Shown here one piece after another: positions 1 through 8,620 of a stretch of DNA of 64,000 nucleotides. Made by a program: the position numbers and the translations under genes. This stretch comes from Sulfurovum sp. (GTDB taxonomy: Bacteria > Campylobacterota > Campylobacteria > Campylobacterales > Sulfurovaceae). The DNA is taken from positions 1 through 64,000 of the forward strand of contig JAGXFO010000002.1 of the NCBI GenBank assembly GCA_024637255.1, in the 5' to 3' direction. The notes under the pieces are model-generated. The model was not told where the DNA came from. It worked only from the letters and a program-made list of their open reading frames with translations, and searched no databases. The number at the start of each line of letters is the position of its first letter. Within the stretch, counting starts at the first letter, position 1.

Positions 1-238
1 ATTATAGCTAAAATCGCCTAATATAGGGACTTAAATGAACTTATTTTATATGTCAAGATTGATAATATAGACGGTTGCAAACCGCCATTATATAGTATTT
101 TAAATTGGATTTTTTGTTTGAATTAGGTGCGAAAGTTCAGTAAATTATTTATGTTAAAATTACATGATAAAGTAAAAGTATTGTTCATGCTCTATCCAAT
201 ACAGTTAAAAAGCTTACAACAACAGGAAACATACATCA

Positions 239-1465
239 ATGAAAAAAATACTTGTCATCGGTTACGTATGGCCTGAACCGAACTCTTCTGCTGCGGGTAG
301 CCATATGCTTTCTCTATTGCGACTTTTTAAACAACAAAACTGGCAAGTGGTATTTGCTACACCTGCTCAGACATCAGAACATGCTTTTAATTTGGACAGT
401 GAAGGCATAAGCAGTCAAAGTATTGCAGTTAATTGTGATAGTTTTGATGTTTATATTTCAGAGTACCGACCCGACATCGTACTGTTTGACCGTTTTATGA
501 TGGAAGAGCAGTTTGGCTGGAGGGTTGAAAAAAATTGTCCCTGCGCACTTAAGATACTTGATACCGAAGACTTGCAGTGCTTACGTAACGCACGTCACCA
601 GGCACATAAAGAAGGTCGCAAAATGACCAAAGAAGATCTATACTCTGATTTAGCAAAACGGGAGATAGCCGCCATCTTGCGAAGTGATCTGTCTCTCATC
701 ATCTCCTCTTACGAGATGGATTTACTCCTGGAGACTTTTAACATCGATGCTTCTTTGTTGCATCACCTCCCCTTTATGGTCGATCTCACAAAATACCCTA
801 GTAAAACAAAGTCTTTTTCTCAGCGAAAACATTTTATTACTATTGGCAATTTTCGTCATGCGCCCAACTGGGATATGGTACTGTACTTGCAGCAACTATG
901 GCCGCTCATCAGAAAACAGCTTCCTGATGCAGAGTTGCATATATATGGTTCATACCCTCCACCCAAAGCCACAGCATTGCATAACCCGAAAACAGGCTTT
1001 CATGTCAAAGGCTGGGCAGCTGATGCCTTTAGTGTCATAGAGGAGTCACGCATCTGCCTTGCTCCCATACGATTTGGTGCAGGCATCAAAGGCAAACTAC
1101 TCGATGCTATGCTCATGCAAACACCAAGTATCACAACATCCATGGGCTCTGAGGGTATGCATAAAGATGAACCCTGGGCTGGCGTAGTTAGTGACAATGC
1201 AGATGACTTTATAGAAGCAGCGGTGAGGCTCTATAGCGATGAGAGAAGCTGGAAAAAAGCGCAAGAAAACGGCTCAAGTATTTTACATACACACTATGAT
1301 GCAAAAACGCTAGGTGCCAAGCTCATCAGAAAAATACTTGAGATGGAAAAAAATCTAACACAACACCGCCTAAACAACTTCACTGGAGCCATGCTAAAAC
1401 ACCATACTATGACAAGTACAAAGTATATGTCTCAGTGGATAACCGAAAAAAATAAACCTCGATAG
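239..1465 (+). CDS. Glycosyltransferase, GT-B fold (GT4/GT1-like)
   Basis: A 408-residue protein with the two-lobed layout of GT-B glycosyltransferases. The N-terminal lobe opens with a beta strand and a loop (WPEPNSSAAGSH) typical of acceptor-side domains. The C-terminal lobe has the glycine-rich segment FGAGIKGKLLDAM near residues 278-290, followed by a TTSMGSEGM stretch, as in GT4/GT1 donor-binding regions. It probably transfers a sugar from a nucleotide-sugar to a surface polysaccharide or lipid carrier; donor and acceptor cannot be read from the sequence. There is no signal peptide, so it should be cytoplasmic or membrane-associated. The ATG lies about 10 nt after AGGAAA. Its neighbour on the right is convergent. 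Any glycan cluster would be outside the window, to the left. Confidence 0.8.
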   Translation: MKKILVIGYVWPEPNSSAAGSHMLSLLRLFKQQNWQVVFATPAQTSEHAFNLDSEGISSQSIAVNCDSFDVYISEYRPDIVLFDRFMMEEQFGWRVEKNCPCALKILDTEDLQCLRNARHQAHKEGRKMTKEDLYSDLAKREIAAILRSDLSLIISSYEMDLLLETFNIDASLLHHLPFMVDLTKYPSKTKSFSQRKHFITIGNFRHAPNWDMVLYLQQLWPLIRKQLPDAELHIYGSYPPPKATALHNPKTGFHVKGWAADAFSVIEESRICLAPIRFGAGIKGKLLDAMLMQTPSITTSMGSEGMHKDEPWAGVVSDNADDFIEAAVRLYSDERSWKKAQENGSSILHTHYDAKTLGAKLIRKILEMEKNLTQHRLNNFTGAMLKHHTMTSTKYMSQWITEKNKPR

Positions 1466-1468
1466 TCC

Positions 1469-1927
1469 TTAGTAGAGTTTCGTAAAACAACAGCGTTTGT
1501 ATTTTTGTCCTGAGCCACATATACACTTTTCATTACGCAAAAATGTGACTTTGTCTTCATAAACGTCACCATCAACATACTTCCACATGTCGTTGACTTT
1601 TAAAAATACAGACTTCTCGTGATGCATGTGCTGCTTACCTTGGAAAACATAGTAGGCCTTAAACTCGACCATTTCATCGTTAAAATCAATAATATCCAAA
1701 TGCTGCCAAATGCTGTTGTCTGCCCAGTCTTGTATAAATTTGAGTTCTTCGTCACTCCAAGTGTGATCATGGGTGGTCGCCTGAAGGTAATTCACGTCAC
1801 CCAGACAGTAGGCACTGTAGCGTGAACGCATAAGACTGAGTGCGCTCGGTGCTATTTCCAACACTCTCAAAATAGGTTCACAACACTCAGAAAAATTCAA
1901 TCCGTTTTTACAATAACACTTATCCAT
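1469..1927 (-). CDS. ychJ: YchJ family protein with two SEC-C motifs
   Basis: A 152-residue YchJ/UPF0225 protein. A Cys-rich SEC-C motif sits at each end: CYCKNGLNFSECC near residues 5-17 and CICGSGQKYKRCC near 135-147. Between them is the NTF2-like central domain, including the RSRYSAY segment that marks this family. SEC-C motifs bind zinc, and in SecA they contact SecB and the ribosome; the role of YchJ itself is not established. It is convergent with the glycosyltransferase, only 3 nt away, and is probably transcribed alone. Confidence 0.88.
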   Translation of the reverse strand: MDKCYCKNGLNFSECCEPILRVLEIAPSALSLMRSRYSAYCLGDVNYLQATTHDHTWSDEELKFIQDWADNSIWQHLDIIDFNDEMVEFKAYYVFQGKQHMHHEKSVFLKVNDMWKYVDGDVYEDKVTFLRNEKCICGSGQKYKRCCFTKLY

Positions 1928-1999
1928 CTTAAACTTTGCATCCTCTATATTTATTCAATATTTGTGCGCATCATACCATAAAGTATTTTGATTTTTAAA

Positions 2000-2046
2000 A
2001 AGTATTTTTCATACTTATTGCTATTTAGAGCACAATAAAGTATAAT
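2000..2046 (+). promoter_or_regulatory. Promoter and palindromic operator candidate of the zinc operon
   Basis: A sigma70-type promoter can be read: TTGCTA at 2018-2023, 17 nt spacer, TATAAT at 2041-2046. Directly upstream, at 2000-2016, is a perfect 6-bp inverted repeat (AAGTAT, 5 nt, ATACTT), and a further AAGTAT lies at 1981. The palindrome abuts the -35 box, where a repressor would act. Because the downstream genes are for zinc uptake, a Fur-family (Zur) regulator is a reasonable guess, but no consensus was tested. Confidence 0.45.
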
Positions 2047-2074
2047 CCGCTTCAAAATCTATAAAAGGGTAAAA

Positions 2075-2419
2075 GTGCATAAAACAAAACTATTTCATTT
2101 TCTATTGATAGCATTTGTACTATTGGCGTATCAGTCCAATACTTTGCACTTTGAACATTTACTGGAAAAAAATGACACCTGTCATACTTGTATTGCAGGC
2201 GAAAAATCAGACAGCGTTCTGTATGAGATCTCGTATATTGCAGATGCACATATAGCTGAAAACAGCTCAGTCGAACAGAAAATAAGCAGACCCAAAGCAC
2301 GTAAAATTACCCAAAAACCACTACAAAAAATTACAGACTTTTCTGGCTTACGATATTTTACTGTAGCACCCATCCCATTAGGTTACTTCTCTAACGCACC
2401 TCCCTCTTCCTTGTCTTAA
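2075..2419 (+). CDS. Small exported protein at head of zinc operon
   Basis: A 114-residue protein starting at GTG, 6 nt after AAAGGG. Residues 1-20 form a signal peptide or signal anchor (LLIAFVLLAY). A single CHTC motif follows near residue 36, the middle is basic, and the C-terminus ends in a Pro/Ser tail (NAPPSSLS). The size, the CxxC motif and the NAPP-like ending recall the DUF2946-type small periplasmic proteins found beside metal-uptake genes, but that link is weak. It is the first gene of the unit with the outer-membrane protein, znuA and znuB, so a role in periplasmic metal handling is inferred. Confidence 0.6.
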   Translation: MHKTKLFHFLLIAFVLLAYQSNTLHFEHLLEKNDTCHTCIAGEKSDSVLYEISYIADAHIAENSSVEQKISRPKARKITQKPLQKITDFSGLRYFTVAPIPLGYFSNAPPSSLS

Positions 2420-2470
2420 ACACACACAAAAACAATTACTATAAAAACCAACAACAAGATAAGGATATAT

Positions 2471-3757
2471 ATGCAAAAAATATGGATAATCTCTGCCATG
2501 ATGGCAACGCTGACATACGCACAAGAGATAAATATAGAAGAAGAACTAGAAAGTCAAAAAACAAATCCGGCAGTAACACAAAGTAGTTACATGCCCGATA
2601 TTTCTTTGATTTTAGATGCTGGCTACACCAATGAGTCACTAGATATAGATACCGATCATGTCGCAATACCATCATTTATTGACGGTCATGGAGGACATGA
2701 CGAGCACGCACACTATCCATTAGTCGGCAATGATGGTTTCAATCTCAATTATGCCGAACTTGCCCTGGAAAGTTCTGTGGATAATTATTTTGACCTTAAA
2801 GTGGTTTTTCATATCACGGAAGATTTTTTTGAAACCGAAGAAGCTTATGCAGTGACAAATTCTTTACCGTATCACTTAAAAGCCAAAATAGGTAAATTTT
2901 TCAGTGACTTTGGCTATATCAACAAAATACATGAACACGCTTATAATTTTGTTGAAATACCTCTTATATACGAAGTATTGCTGGGTGGACACGGTCTGGT
3001 TAGTGAGGGCGTGCAGCTACAATATGTACTGCCTACGAAGACATATATTATGGCAGGAGTGGAGTTCTCGCAAGGCAACAATGAGCAGAGTTTTGGGATA
3101 GACGGATTTACTCCTCCAGGCGCAGTAGAGGATTTTGCTGGTGTAGAAGAGGTATCTCAGCCCTCTTTGACGATAGCGTATCTCAAAACCTCTTTCGACA
3201 TAAGCGGAGGTACCGTTTTGGCTGGCCTAAGCATCGCTCAGGGGGACAGCAGAATAAACCACTTAGAAGATGAAGAGTCGCCACATGCATTTGCGGGAGA
3301 TACGACCATCTATGGTGCAGACCTGGTTTACAAAAAATACCTTTCAGCGCAAAGAGCCATTGCCTGGCAGAGTGAATACCTCTATAGAGAGATGGATGGA
3401 ACCCAGTATATACCAGAAGAAGGCACATGGGGAAACACCCTATCTCTGCATAAAGAACAGGGAGGATACTATACTGAGCTTGTATATCAACATGACAGAA
3501 ACATAAAAGCAGGCGCAAGATATAGTATTATCAACCAAAATGATGTCATGATCAATGATTCACTCCAAGAGACTCCGGATGATATGTCAATAACCTCGGC
3601 CATGGCAGAGTATAACTTTAGTGAGTATTCTCGCCTAAGACTACAATACAATTATAACACTTCGCTCTATACAGAAGAAGGTCTTCCAAACAACAAGGAA
3701 GAGGTTATACTGCAATTCACCTATGCCATCGGTGCACATGGCGCGCACGCATTTTAG
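2471..3757 (+). CDS. Outer-membrane beta-barrel protein, zinc-linked
   Basis: A 428-residue protein with a signal peptide (first ~17 residues, cleavage after TYA). The remainder alternates aromatic and polar residues in the pattern of outer-membrane strands and ends in FTYAIGAHGAHAF. A His/Asp-rich loop (HGGHDEHAH, about residues 74-82) and the terminal HGAHAF are candidate zinc-binding segments. There is no TonB plug domain, so it looks like a porin rather than a TonB-dependent receptor. ATG follows AAGGA. It ends 8 nt before znuA, which suggests it lets zinc cross the outer membrane. The function is inferred from context and His content. Confidence 0.65.
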   Translation: MQKIWIISAMMATLTYAQEINIEEELESQKTNPAVTQSSYMPDISLILDAGYTNESLDIDTDHVAIPSFIDGHGGHDEHAHYPLVGNDGFNLNYAELALESSVDNYFDLKVVFHITEDFFETEEAYAVTNSLPYHLKAKIGKFFSDFGYINKIHEHAYNFVEIPLIYEVLLGGHGLVSEGVQLQYVLPTKTYIMAGVEFSQGNNEQSFGIDGFTPPGAVEDFAGVEEVSQPSLTIAYLKTSFDISGGTVLAGLSIAQGDSRINHLEDEESPHAFAGDTTIYGADLVYKKYLSAQRAIAWQSEYLYREMDGTQYIPEEGTWGNTLSLHKEQGGYYTELVYQHDRNIKAGARYSIINQNDVMINDSLQETPDDMSITSAMAEYNFSEYSRLRLQYNYNTSLYTEEGLPNNKEEVILQFTYAIGAHGAHAF

Positions 3758-3765
3758 GAGATAAA

Positions 3766-4644
3766 ATGAAAATACCATTACTACTATTACTACTAGCCTC
3801 AACGCTATCTGCCAAACTTAATGTTGCAGCAGCCTACCCTTACATCAAAGAGATCACACAGGAAATCGCCAAAGGCAGAGTAGACATTACGCTTCTTTCG
3901 CAAGGTCATTGGGATCCGCATTTTGTGGTACCAAAACCCTCTTTGATTGCACAACTTCGTGACAGTGATCTGCTTATAATCAATGGGGCTTCACTTGAGA
4001 TAGGCTGGCTTCCTCCCTTACTTAGCAGTGCAAACAATCCAAACATTCAGAAAAATGTCAAAGGGTATCTTGATTTAAGCCAATATGTCAATTTGCAAGA
4101 TATTCCAAAAAGTGTAGATAGGTCCATGGGAGATGTCCATGCAGAAGGTAATCCGCACTTTATACTGGACCCTCACAATGTGATTAAAATAGCCAAAGTA
4201 ATTTCTCTTAAACTCTCTTCTCTTGATGATGCAAACAAAGCATATTATCAAAACAACTTTGAAGCTTTTAAAATGCAGTGGGAAATAAAATTAAACGAAT
4301 TCGACAAACAAATGAAAGCCTGCAAAGGCATGAATGTCATACAGTACCATGAACTGTTTAACTACTTTTTGAGACGATATGGTATTAACTCTCTAGATAA
4401 CATTGAACCATTAGCAGGCGTGTCACCCAATTCAAGACATACTCTTGAGCTTATTGACACCATCAAGAAAAACAACATAAGGTTGATACTTCAAGATGTC
4501 TATCATGAGCATAAAACGGCCGATTTCCTAGCCGAAAAAACAGGTGCAAAAGTGGTAAAAATGCCTCATGATATAGATTCATTAAAGGGAACCAGCACAC
4601 TGGAAGGATTTTATGGAACTTTAGTCAAGCAGTTATGCAGATAA
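3766..4644 (+). CDS. znuA: Zinc ABC transporter substrate-binding protein ZnuA
   Basis: A 292-residue cluster A-I (TroA/ZnuA) solute-binding protein. Residues 1-16 are a signal peptide (LLLLLLASTLSA). Metal-ligand histidines appear in the expected places: HWDPHF near residue 48, NPHFILDPHN near 129-139, YHELF near 194, and late acidic/His residues around VYHEHK. The HWDPH motif and the third-domain GVSPNSRHTLELI are typical of Zn/Mn-binding members. It captures periplasmic metal for the permease encoded next, with which it overlaps by 10 nt. The long His loop of some ZnuA proteins is absent. Confidence 0.88.
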   Translation: MKIPLLLLLLASTLSAKLNVAAAYPYIKEITQEIAKGRVDITLLSQGHWDPHFVVPKPSLIAQLRDSDLLIINGASLEIGWLPPLLSSANNPNIQKNVKGYLDLSQYVNLQDIPKSVDRSMGDVHAEGNPHFILDPHNVIKIAKVISLKLSSLDDANKAYYQNNFEAFKMQWEIKLNEFDKQMKACKGMNVIQYHELFNYFLRRYGINSLDNIEPLAGVSPNSRHTLELIDTIKKNNIRLILQDVYHEHKTADFLAEKTGAKVVKMPHDIDSLKGTSTLEGFYGTLVKQLCR

Positions 4645-5381
4645 TATCGCTACTTTATCCTGCTTTCATTTTAGCCATATTGTTAGTGTTTGTCCACGCC
4701 ATTTTTGGTCTGGAAATCATCAAAAGAGGTGTCATCTTTACCGATCTTGCAATCGGACAATTTGCCGCCATTGGTGTGGCGGTGAGTCTGTTATTATTTG
4801 AAGGGCATTATACGTTTATATTGACTTTAGCCTTTGCCCTATTGGGAGCATTACTTATCGCTGTAGCAACTTACCGTGTCAAACACATAGAGGCGTTTAT
4901 AGGTATGCTTTATGCTTTAGGGGCAAGTAGTATCATCATGCTGCTTGCCAATAGTCCCCAGGGAACTGAACTTTTCTCTAAACTGCAGGCAACAGATATA
5001 CTCTTTACCTCTGGTTCTGAATTATGGGAACCTCTACTGCTCTATAGTACTGTAGCCTTGCTCTTTTTTCTTTTTTATCCTAAACTGACGGGACTTTACA
5101 AAGAAGTGCTCTTTTTTGGCCTGTTGGGACTGACTGTGACATCATCGGTACAGTTGGCAGGTGTCTTGGTTGTTTTTGTACTGCTAATCGTACCTGCATT
5201 TTTAGCGCTGCTGCAAAGTCGCTTTTTAAAGTTACCTTTTGCATGGGTTGCAGGCTCCATCATCATCATCGCTGCTATGATTGTTTCTTATTTCTTTGAT
5301 TTGCCTACAGGATATACTATCGTGTTTGTGGCTGCACTGAGTGGAATTTTAAGTGCTTTGGTCTTTAAGGAGCTAACATAG
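4635..5381 (+). CDS. znuB: Zinc ABC transporter permease ZnuB
   Basis: A 248-residue ABC-3 family permease with seven or eight hydrophobic helices. The GVIFTDLAIGQFAAIGVAV region is the segment that contacts the ATPase and lines the path for metal. It starts inside the end of znuA, so the two are translationally coupled. No ATPase gene (znuC) lies in this operon: the next gene is on the other strand. Either ZnuC is encoded elsewhere or the permease borrows another ATPase. Confidence 0.87.
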   Translation: MQIISLLYPAFILAILLVFVHAIFGLEIIKRGVIFTDLAIGQFAAIGVAVSLLLFEGHYTFILTLAFALLGALLIAVATYRVKHIEAFIGMLYALGASSIIMLLANSPQGTELFSKLQATDILFTSGSELWEPLLLYSTVALLFFLFYPKLTGLYKEVLFFGLLGLTVTSSVQLAGVLVVFVLLIVPAFLALLQSRFLKLPFAWVAGSIIIIAAMIVSYFFDLPTGYTIVFVAALSGILSALVFKELT

Positions 5382-5478
5382 TATTTTTTATCAATAATGT
5401 ACCGTTTAAGATAAATCTGAGACATCAAAAATACTACTACTAAATTAAATCTATATATAAAAATTAGAAATCTTGGTC

Positions 5479-5574
5479 TTAAGCTTTTTTAATTTTTTTA
5501 TCTTTGCGTTTTTCTTTCAAAGTTTTTTCAGATTTTTTTTTAACCGGTTTTTGTACATCTTTACCTTTTGCCAT
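5479..5574 (-). CDS. Lysine-rich 31-residue protein
   Basis: This short frame begins MAKGKDVQKPVKKK and ends KDKKIKKA; 14 of its 31 residues are lysine. A good ribosome site (AAAGGGG) lies 6 nt before the ATG, and a stop codon follows the last Ala. It is flanked on both sides by noncoding sequence in the 398-bp gap between znuB and the SDR gene. The strong ribosome site and continuous basic composition support a real gene. The charge suggests binding to RNA, DNA or ribosomes; this is inference. I do not recognise the family with certainty. Confidence 0.6.
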   Translation of the reverse strand: MAKGKDVQKPVKKKSEKTLKEKRKDKKIKKA

Positions 5575-5779
5575 ATTATCCCCTTTATTCGTATTTTTTA
5601 ATCTTATAGTCACCCTCATATTGTATAGAACCCAAGCTTAAATCTAATGTTAATACTACGCCAATACTCATTTATAAGTGCAATGCCTCATGCTGATTTG
5701 TCTTGTCCTTCAATTTCACCACACTGTCCAACCCGAAGCTTATAAAACGTGGCAATATCCTGGCTAAAAAAGATAAAAA

Positions 5780-7204
5780 CTAATCTTCCATATTTTTTGC
5801 ACGCTCGAGAATTGAATTTGCCATATTTATAAATATTAGATGATGAACAGGAATCAGCAGATACCAGTACAATCGTCCAGAAATTCCATCAGGATAAAAA
5901 TAAGCACTCTGAATCAACTGATGATCCTGTATTTTAAACTCTAGCCATGCTTTACCTGGGAGTTTCATCTGAGCAAAAAGAAGAAGTCGTTCGTTCTCTA
6001 CCAAATCGACGACTTTCCAAAAATCTACACTGTCCCCGATACGAACATACCGGGAGTCTCTTCGCCCTCGATTGATCCCTGCCCCTCCGAATAATTTATC
6101 GATAACACCGCGTATCTTCCAGAGCCAATCATATCCAAACCAGCCGGATTTTCCTCCGATCATACAAAAACTGCGATAGATATTTTGAGGTGAAATATCG
6201 CCAAAATCAACAGTTCTGCGATCAGTAAAAATTGCATTAGCAATATTCTCCGTAGAGTCGGTCTGTGCCGAACCCGCACCGCTGTCACTCCATCGGCTGA
6301 TAACCTGATTGGATTCAATCTCTTCAATCGCATGCTGAACTGCTTCTTCCAGCGTTTGTGGATGGATATCAAAAAGTTCATGACGAAGATTATTGGTCAC
6401 TATCACTTCGCTCTTTAATCCTTCGATCAAAGAACTTGCAACTCCATACGGCACCGGAGTAAACAGAGTGAGCCAGTACGAAGAGAGTTTTGGTGTCAAG
6501 AGATTAACTGGAATAAGATAGCGTTTAAGGCCCATACCAGACGCAATGCGGAGCATCAAATCGCCATAACTCATCGCCTCTTCTCCCAAATCTATCATCC
6601 GGTTTTCACTCTGTTCTAATTCAAGCGCCAACGCCAGATAACGAATTACATCTTCTACTCCGATGGGAGTAATGAGGGTAGAAACCCATTTTGGGGTAAT
6701 CATCACTGGCAATTTTTGAACTAGATTGCGGATGATTTCAAAACTCGCACTTCCCGAACCGATAATTACTCCCGCACGAAACCAGATGCATCGAACCTTG
6801 TCTGGACGGGAACTAAGGATTTCTCCAGTCTCGATTCGACTCAACAAATGCTCGCTTCCGGTTTTCTTATCCCCAAGTCCGCCAAGATAAATGATTTTTT
6901 TGACATTTTGGCGAATGCACGCATCAAGAAAATTTTGAGCGCTTTGGCGGTCCAAATCACGAAAATTAGAATGTGTCAGCCCATGAATAAGATAATAGGT
7001 GACATCCACTCCTCTCAGTGCTTCATCCAGTGTATTTGGAAGCATCACATCTGCTTTTACAATTTCCAACCGTTCTTTTGCCAAAGTTGAAAGGCTTTCA
7101 GGATTACGCACCATTAAACGAAGAGTAATATCTTCTTTTTCCATAAGAACATGCTTAAGACGTCGTCCGATGTATCCATTTGCACCTGTGAGTAAAACAC
7201 GCAT
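5780..7204 (-). CDS. SDR-family NAD(P)-binding protein with DUF2867 domain
   Basis: A 474-residue two-part protein. Residues 1-290 form an atypical extended SDR/NmrA-like Rossmann domain that starts with GANGYIG (residues 6-12) and continues with LIHG and GLGD. The rest is a DUF2867 domain, the usual fusion in this family (YbjT-like and long variants). It probably binds NAD(P)H, but substrate and pathway are unknown. I chose the ATG at 7204 because AGGGGG lies 7 nt upstream; a TTG seven codons earlier is in frame but would bury that ribosome site in the coding region. It is transcribed alone. Confidence 0.82.
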   Translation of the reverse strand: MRVLLTGANGYIGRRLKHVLMEKEDITLRLMVRNPESLSTLAKERLEIVKADVMLPNTLDEALRGVDVTYYLIHGLTHSNFRDLDRQSAQNFLDACIRQNVKKIIYLGGLGDKKTGSEHLLSRIETGEILSSRPDKVRCIWFRAGVIIGSGSASFEIIRNLVQKLPVMITPKWVSTLITPIGVEDVIRYLALALELEQSENRMIDLGEEAMSYGDLMLRIASGMGLKRYLIPVNLLTPKLSSYWLTLFTPVPYGVASSLIEGLKSEVIVTNNLRHELFDIHPQTLEEAVQHAIEEIESNQVISRWSDSGAGSAQTDSTENIANAIFTDRRTVDFGDISPQNIYRSFCMIGGKSGWFGYDWLWKIRGVIDKLFGGAGINRGRRDSRYVRIGDSVDFWKVVDLVENERLLLFAQMKLPGKAWLEFKIQDHQLIQSAYFYPDGISGRLYWYLLIPVHHLIFINMANSILERAKNMED

Positions 7205-7366
7205 GAATTCCCCCTTTTTTTTCAACTATACTCTTTTTCAAAATAAATCATCTATATGTGTTTTATAAAAATCGATGAGCAGAACTGGATTCTTCATAAT
7301 AATACCGAATAATAATAAAATGCCTAATACTAAAGCCAATTCTAACAATAAACGCAATTCAGAATT

Positions 7367-7394
7367 AGTTATTTTTGGGCACACTTTGGGCACA
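7367..7394. repeat. Island repeat copy 1 (GGGCACA doublet)
   Basis: A 28-nt sequence identical to 8398-8425, containing two copies of TTTGGGCACA in tandem, 10-11 nt apart. Such paired short repeats near an integration site resemble arm-type binding sites of tyrosine integrases (inference). It lies about 95 nt before the NERD gene. Confidence 0.6.
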
Positions 7395-7489
7395 CTCTAG
7401 CTCATATGGAACTTCCATTATATTTAACAATTAATACTACTTAAGACTAATAGACAATATAATGCTTCTTTAATATAAAGGTTTCTTAA

Positions 7490-8281
7490 ATGATTGACTT
7501 CTCAACAATATTTTCCCCTCTCATATCAATGATAGTTCAAAATTGGTATTTTATACCGATAATATTAATTATTTTTATTTTTAGAACACCGTTTGGTAAA
7601 GGCCTAATAGGCGAGATGCTTATCAATTTTGCCGTGAATATACGACTGGACAAAGACAAATATCATCTTATAAAAAATGTAACTCTCCCCACAGAAGATG
7701 GTACTACTCAAATTGATCATATTGTTGTATCTGAATTTGGTATTTTTGTTATTGAAACAAAAAATATGAGAGGTTGGATCTTTGGTGGTGAGAAGCAAAA
7801 AACTTGGACACAAAAAATATATAAATTTTCAACTAAATTTCAAAATCCCTTGCACCAAAACTATAAACATGCAAAGACAATAGAATCAACTCTTGATATT
7901 GATCCTAATAAAATATTTTCAGTTGTTGTTTTTGTAGGTGACAGTACCTTTAAAACAGAGATGCCAAAAAATGTAACTTATGCAGGCGGTCTCATTGACT
8001 ACATTAGGTCTAAAACAGAAAAAATATTATCTCAAAAAGAAGTTGAAAAAATTATTTCAATGATAGAGTCAGGTAGACTATCTAGAACATTAAAAACACA
8101 CAGAGAACATGTTAAGCATGTTAAAAATATAGTTAAAGAAAAAGAGAATCAAAACTCATGCCCAAAATGTGGAAGTGAGCTGATCTTACGTGTCGCTAAG
8201 CAAGGTGTAAATAAAGGAAATGAATTTTATGGCTGTAGTAGTTATCCGAAATGTAGACATACTGCACTAGCAAATATATAA
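7490..8281 (+). CDS. NERD-domain protein with topoisomerase-type zinc finger
   Basis: A 263-residue protein. Residues 1-32 contain a transmembrane helix (WYFIPIILIIFIF). Residues ~45-165 form a NERD (nuclease-related) domain with the core pattern TQIDHIVVSEFGIFVIETKN, where D and ExK match the PD-(D/E)XK fold. The C-terminus is a four-Cys zinc ribbon (CPKCGSEL...GCSSYPKC) of the topoisomerase I type. It is presumably a membrane-anchored nucleic-acid-binding or cleaving protein. It lies between repeat copies 1 and 2, so it looks like the cargo of a small insertion. NERD proteins are frequent on plasmids and islands. Confidence 0.85.
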   Translation: MIDFSTIFSPLISMIVQNWYFIPIILIIFIFRTPFGKGLIGEMLINFAVNIRLDKDKYHLIKNVTLPTEDGTTQIDHIVVSEFGIFVIETKNMRGWIFGGEKQKTWTQKIYKFSTKFQNPLHQNYKHAKTIESTLDIDPNKIFSVVVFVGDSTFKTEMPKNVTYAGGLIDYIRSKTEKILSQKEVEKIISMIESGRLSRTLKTHREHVKHVKNIVKEKENQNSCPKCGSELILRVAKQGVNKGNEFYGCSSYPKCRHTALANI

Positions 8282-8330
8282 TACATTTTAAAGTGTCTTG
8301 GTAGCGGAAAGTGAGAGAAATAAAAAATAA

Positions 8331-8425
8331 AAAAACTACAAATGACTACGTACTGGGGCTTTCGCGACTCTATCAAAATCTACATTTCATCAAAAATAGT
8401 TATTTTTGGGCACACTTTGGGCACA
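8331..8425. repeat. Island repeat copy 2 (long form)
   Basis: About 95 nt. It aligns imperfectly with 10891-10984: both contain ACTACAAAT, a CGTACT...CTTTCG.GACTCTATCAAA block and TCAAAAATAGTTATTTT ending in GGGCACA. Its last 28 nt equal copy 1. Together the copies flank the nuclease-GT51-nucleotidyltransferase genes. A short frame covering this repeat (8311-8514) is not credible as a gene. Confidence 0.6.
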
Positions 8426-8620
8426 GCCTCTTAAATTTTTCATTCCCTTATAAATATGACACAAATATGACACTCATGATGTTAGAGTATTCACGAACAT
8501 ATTTTTCGAGATGATTTATTTTTTAAAACCCTATCAAGCCCTAAAGTTAGCCATTTTTTCAAGTTGCTTCTTAATGTTCTTAGATATGATTATTAAATAA
8601 TATAAAATAATGAGAAATTA

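Noticed and set aside
8311..8514. 67-codon plus-strand frame across repeat copy 2
   Set aside because: It covers the repeat itself, lacks a ribosome site and has no protein-like pattern.
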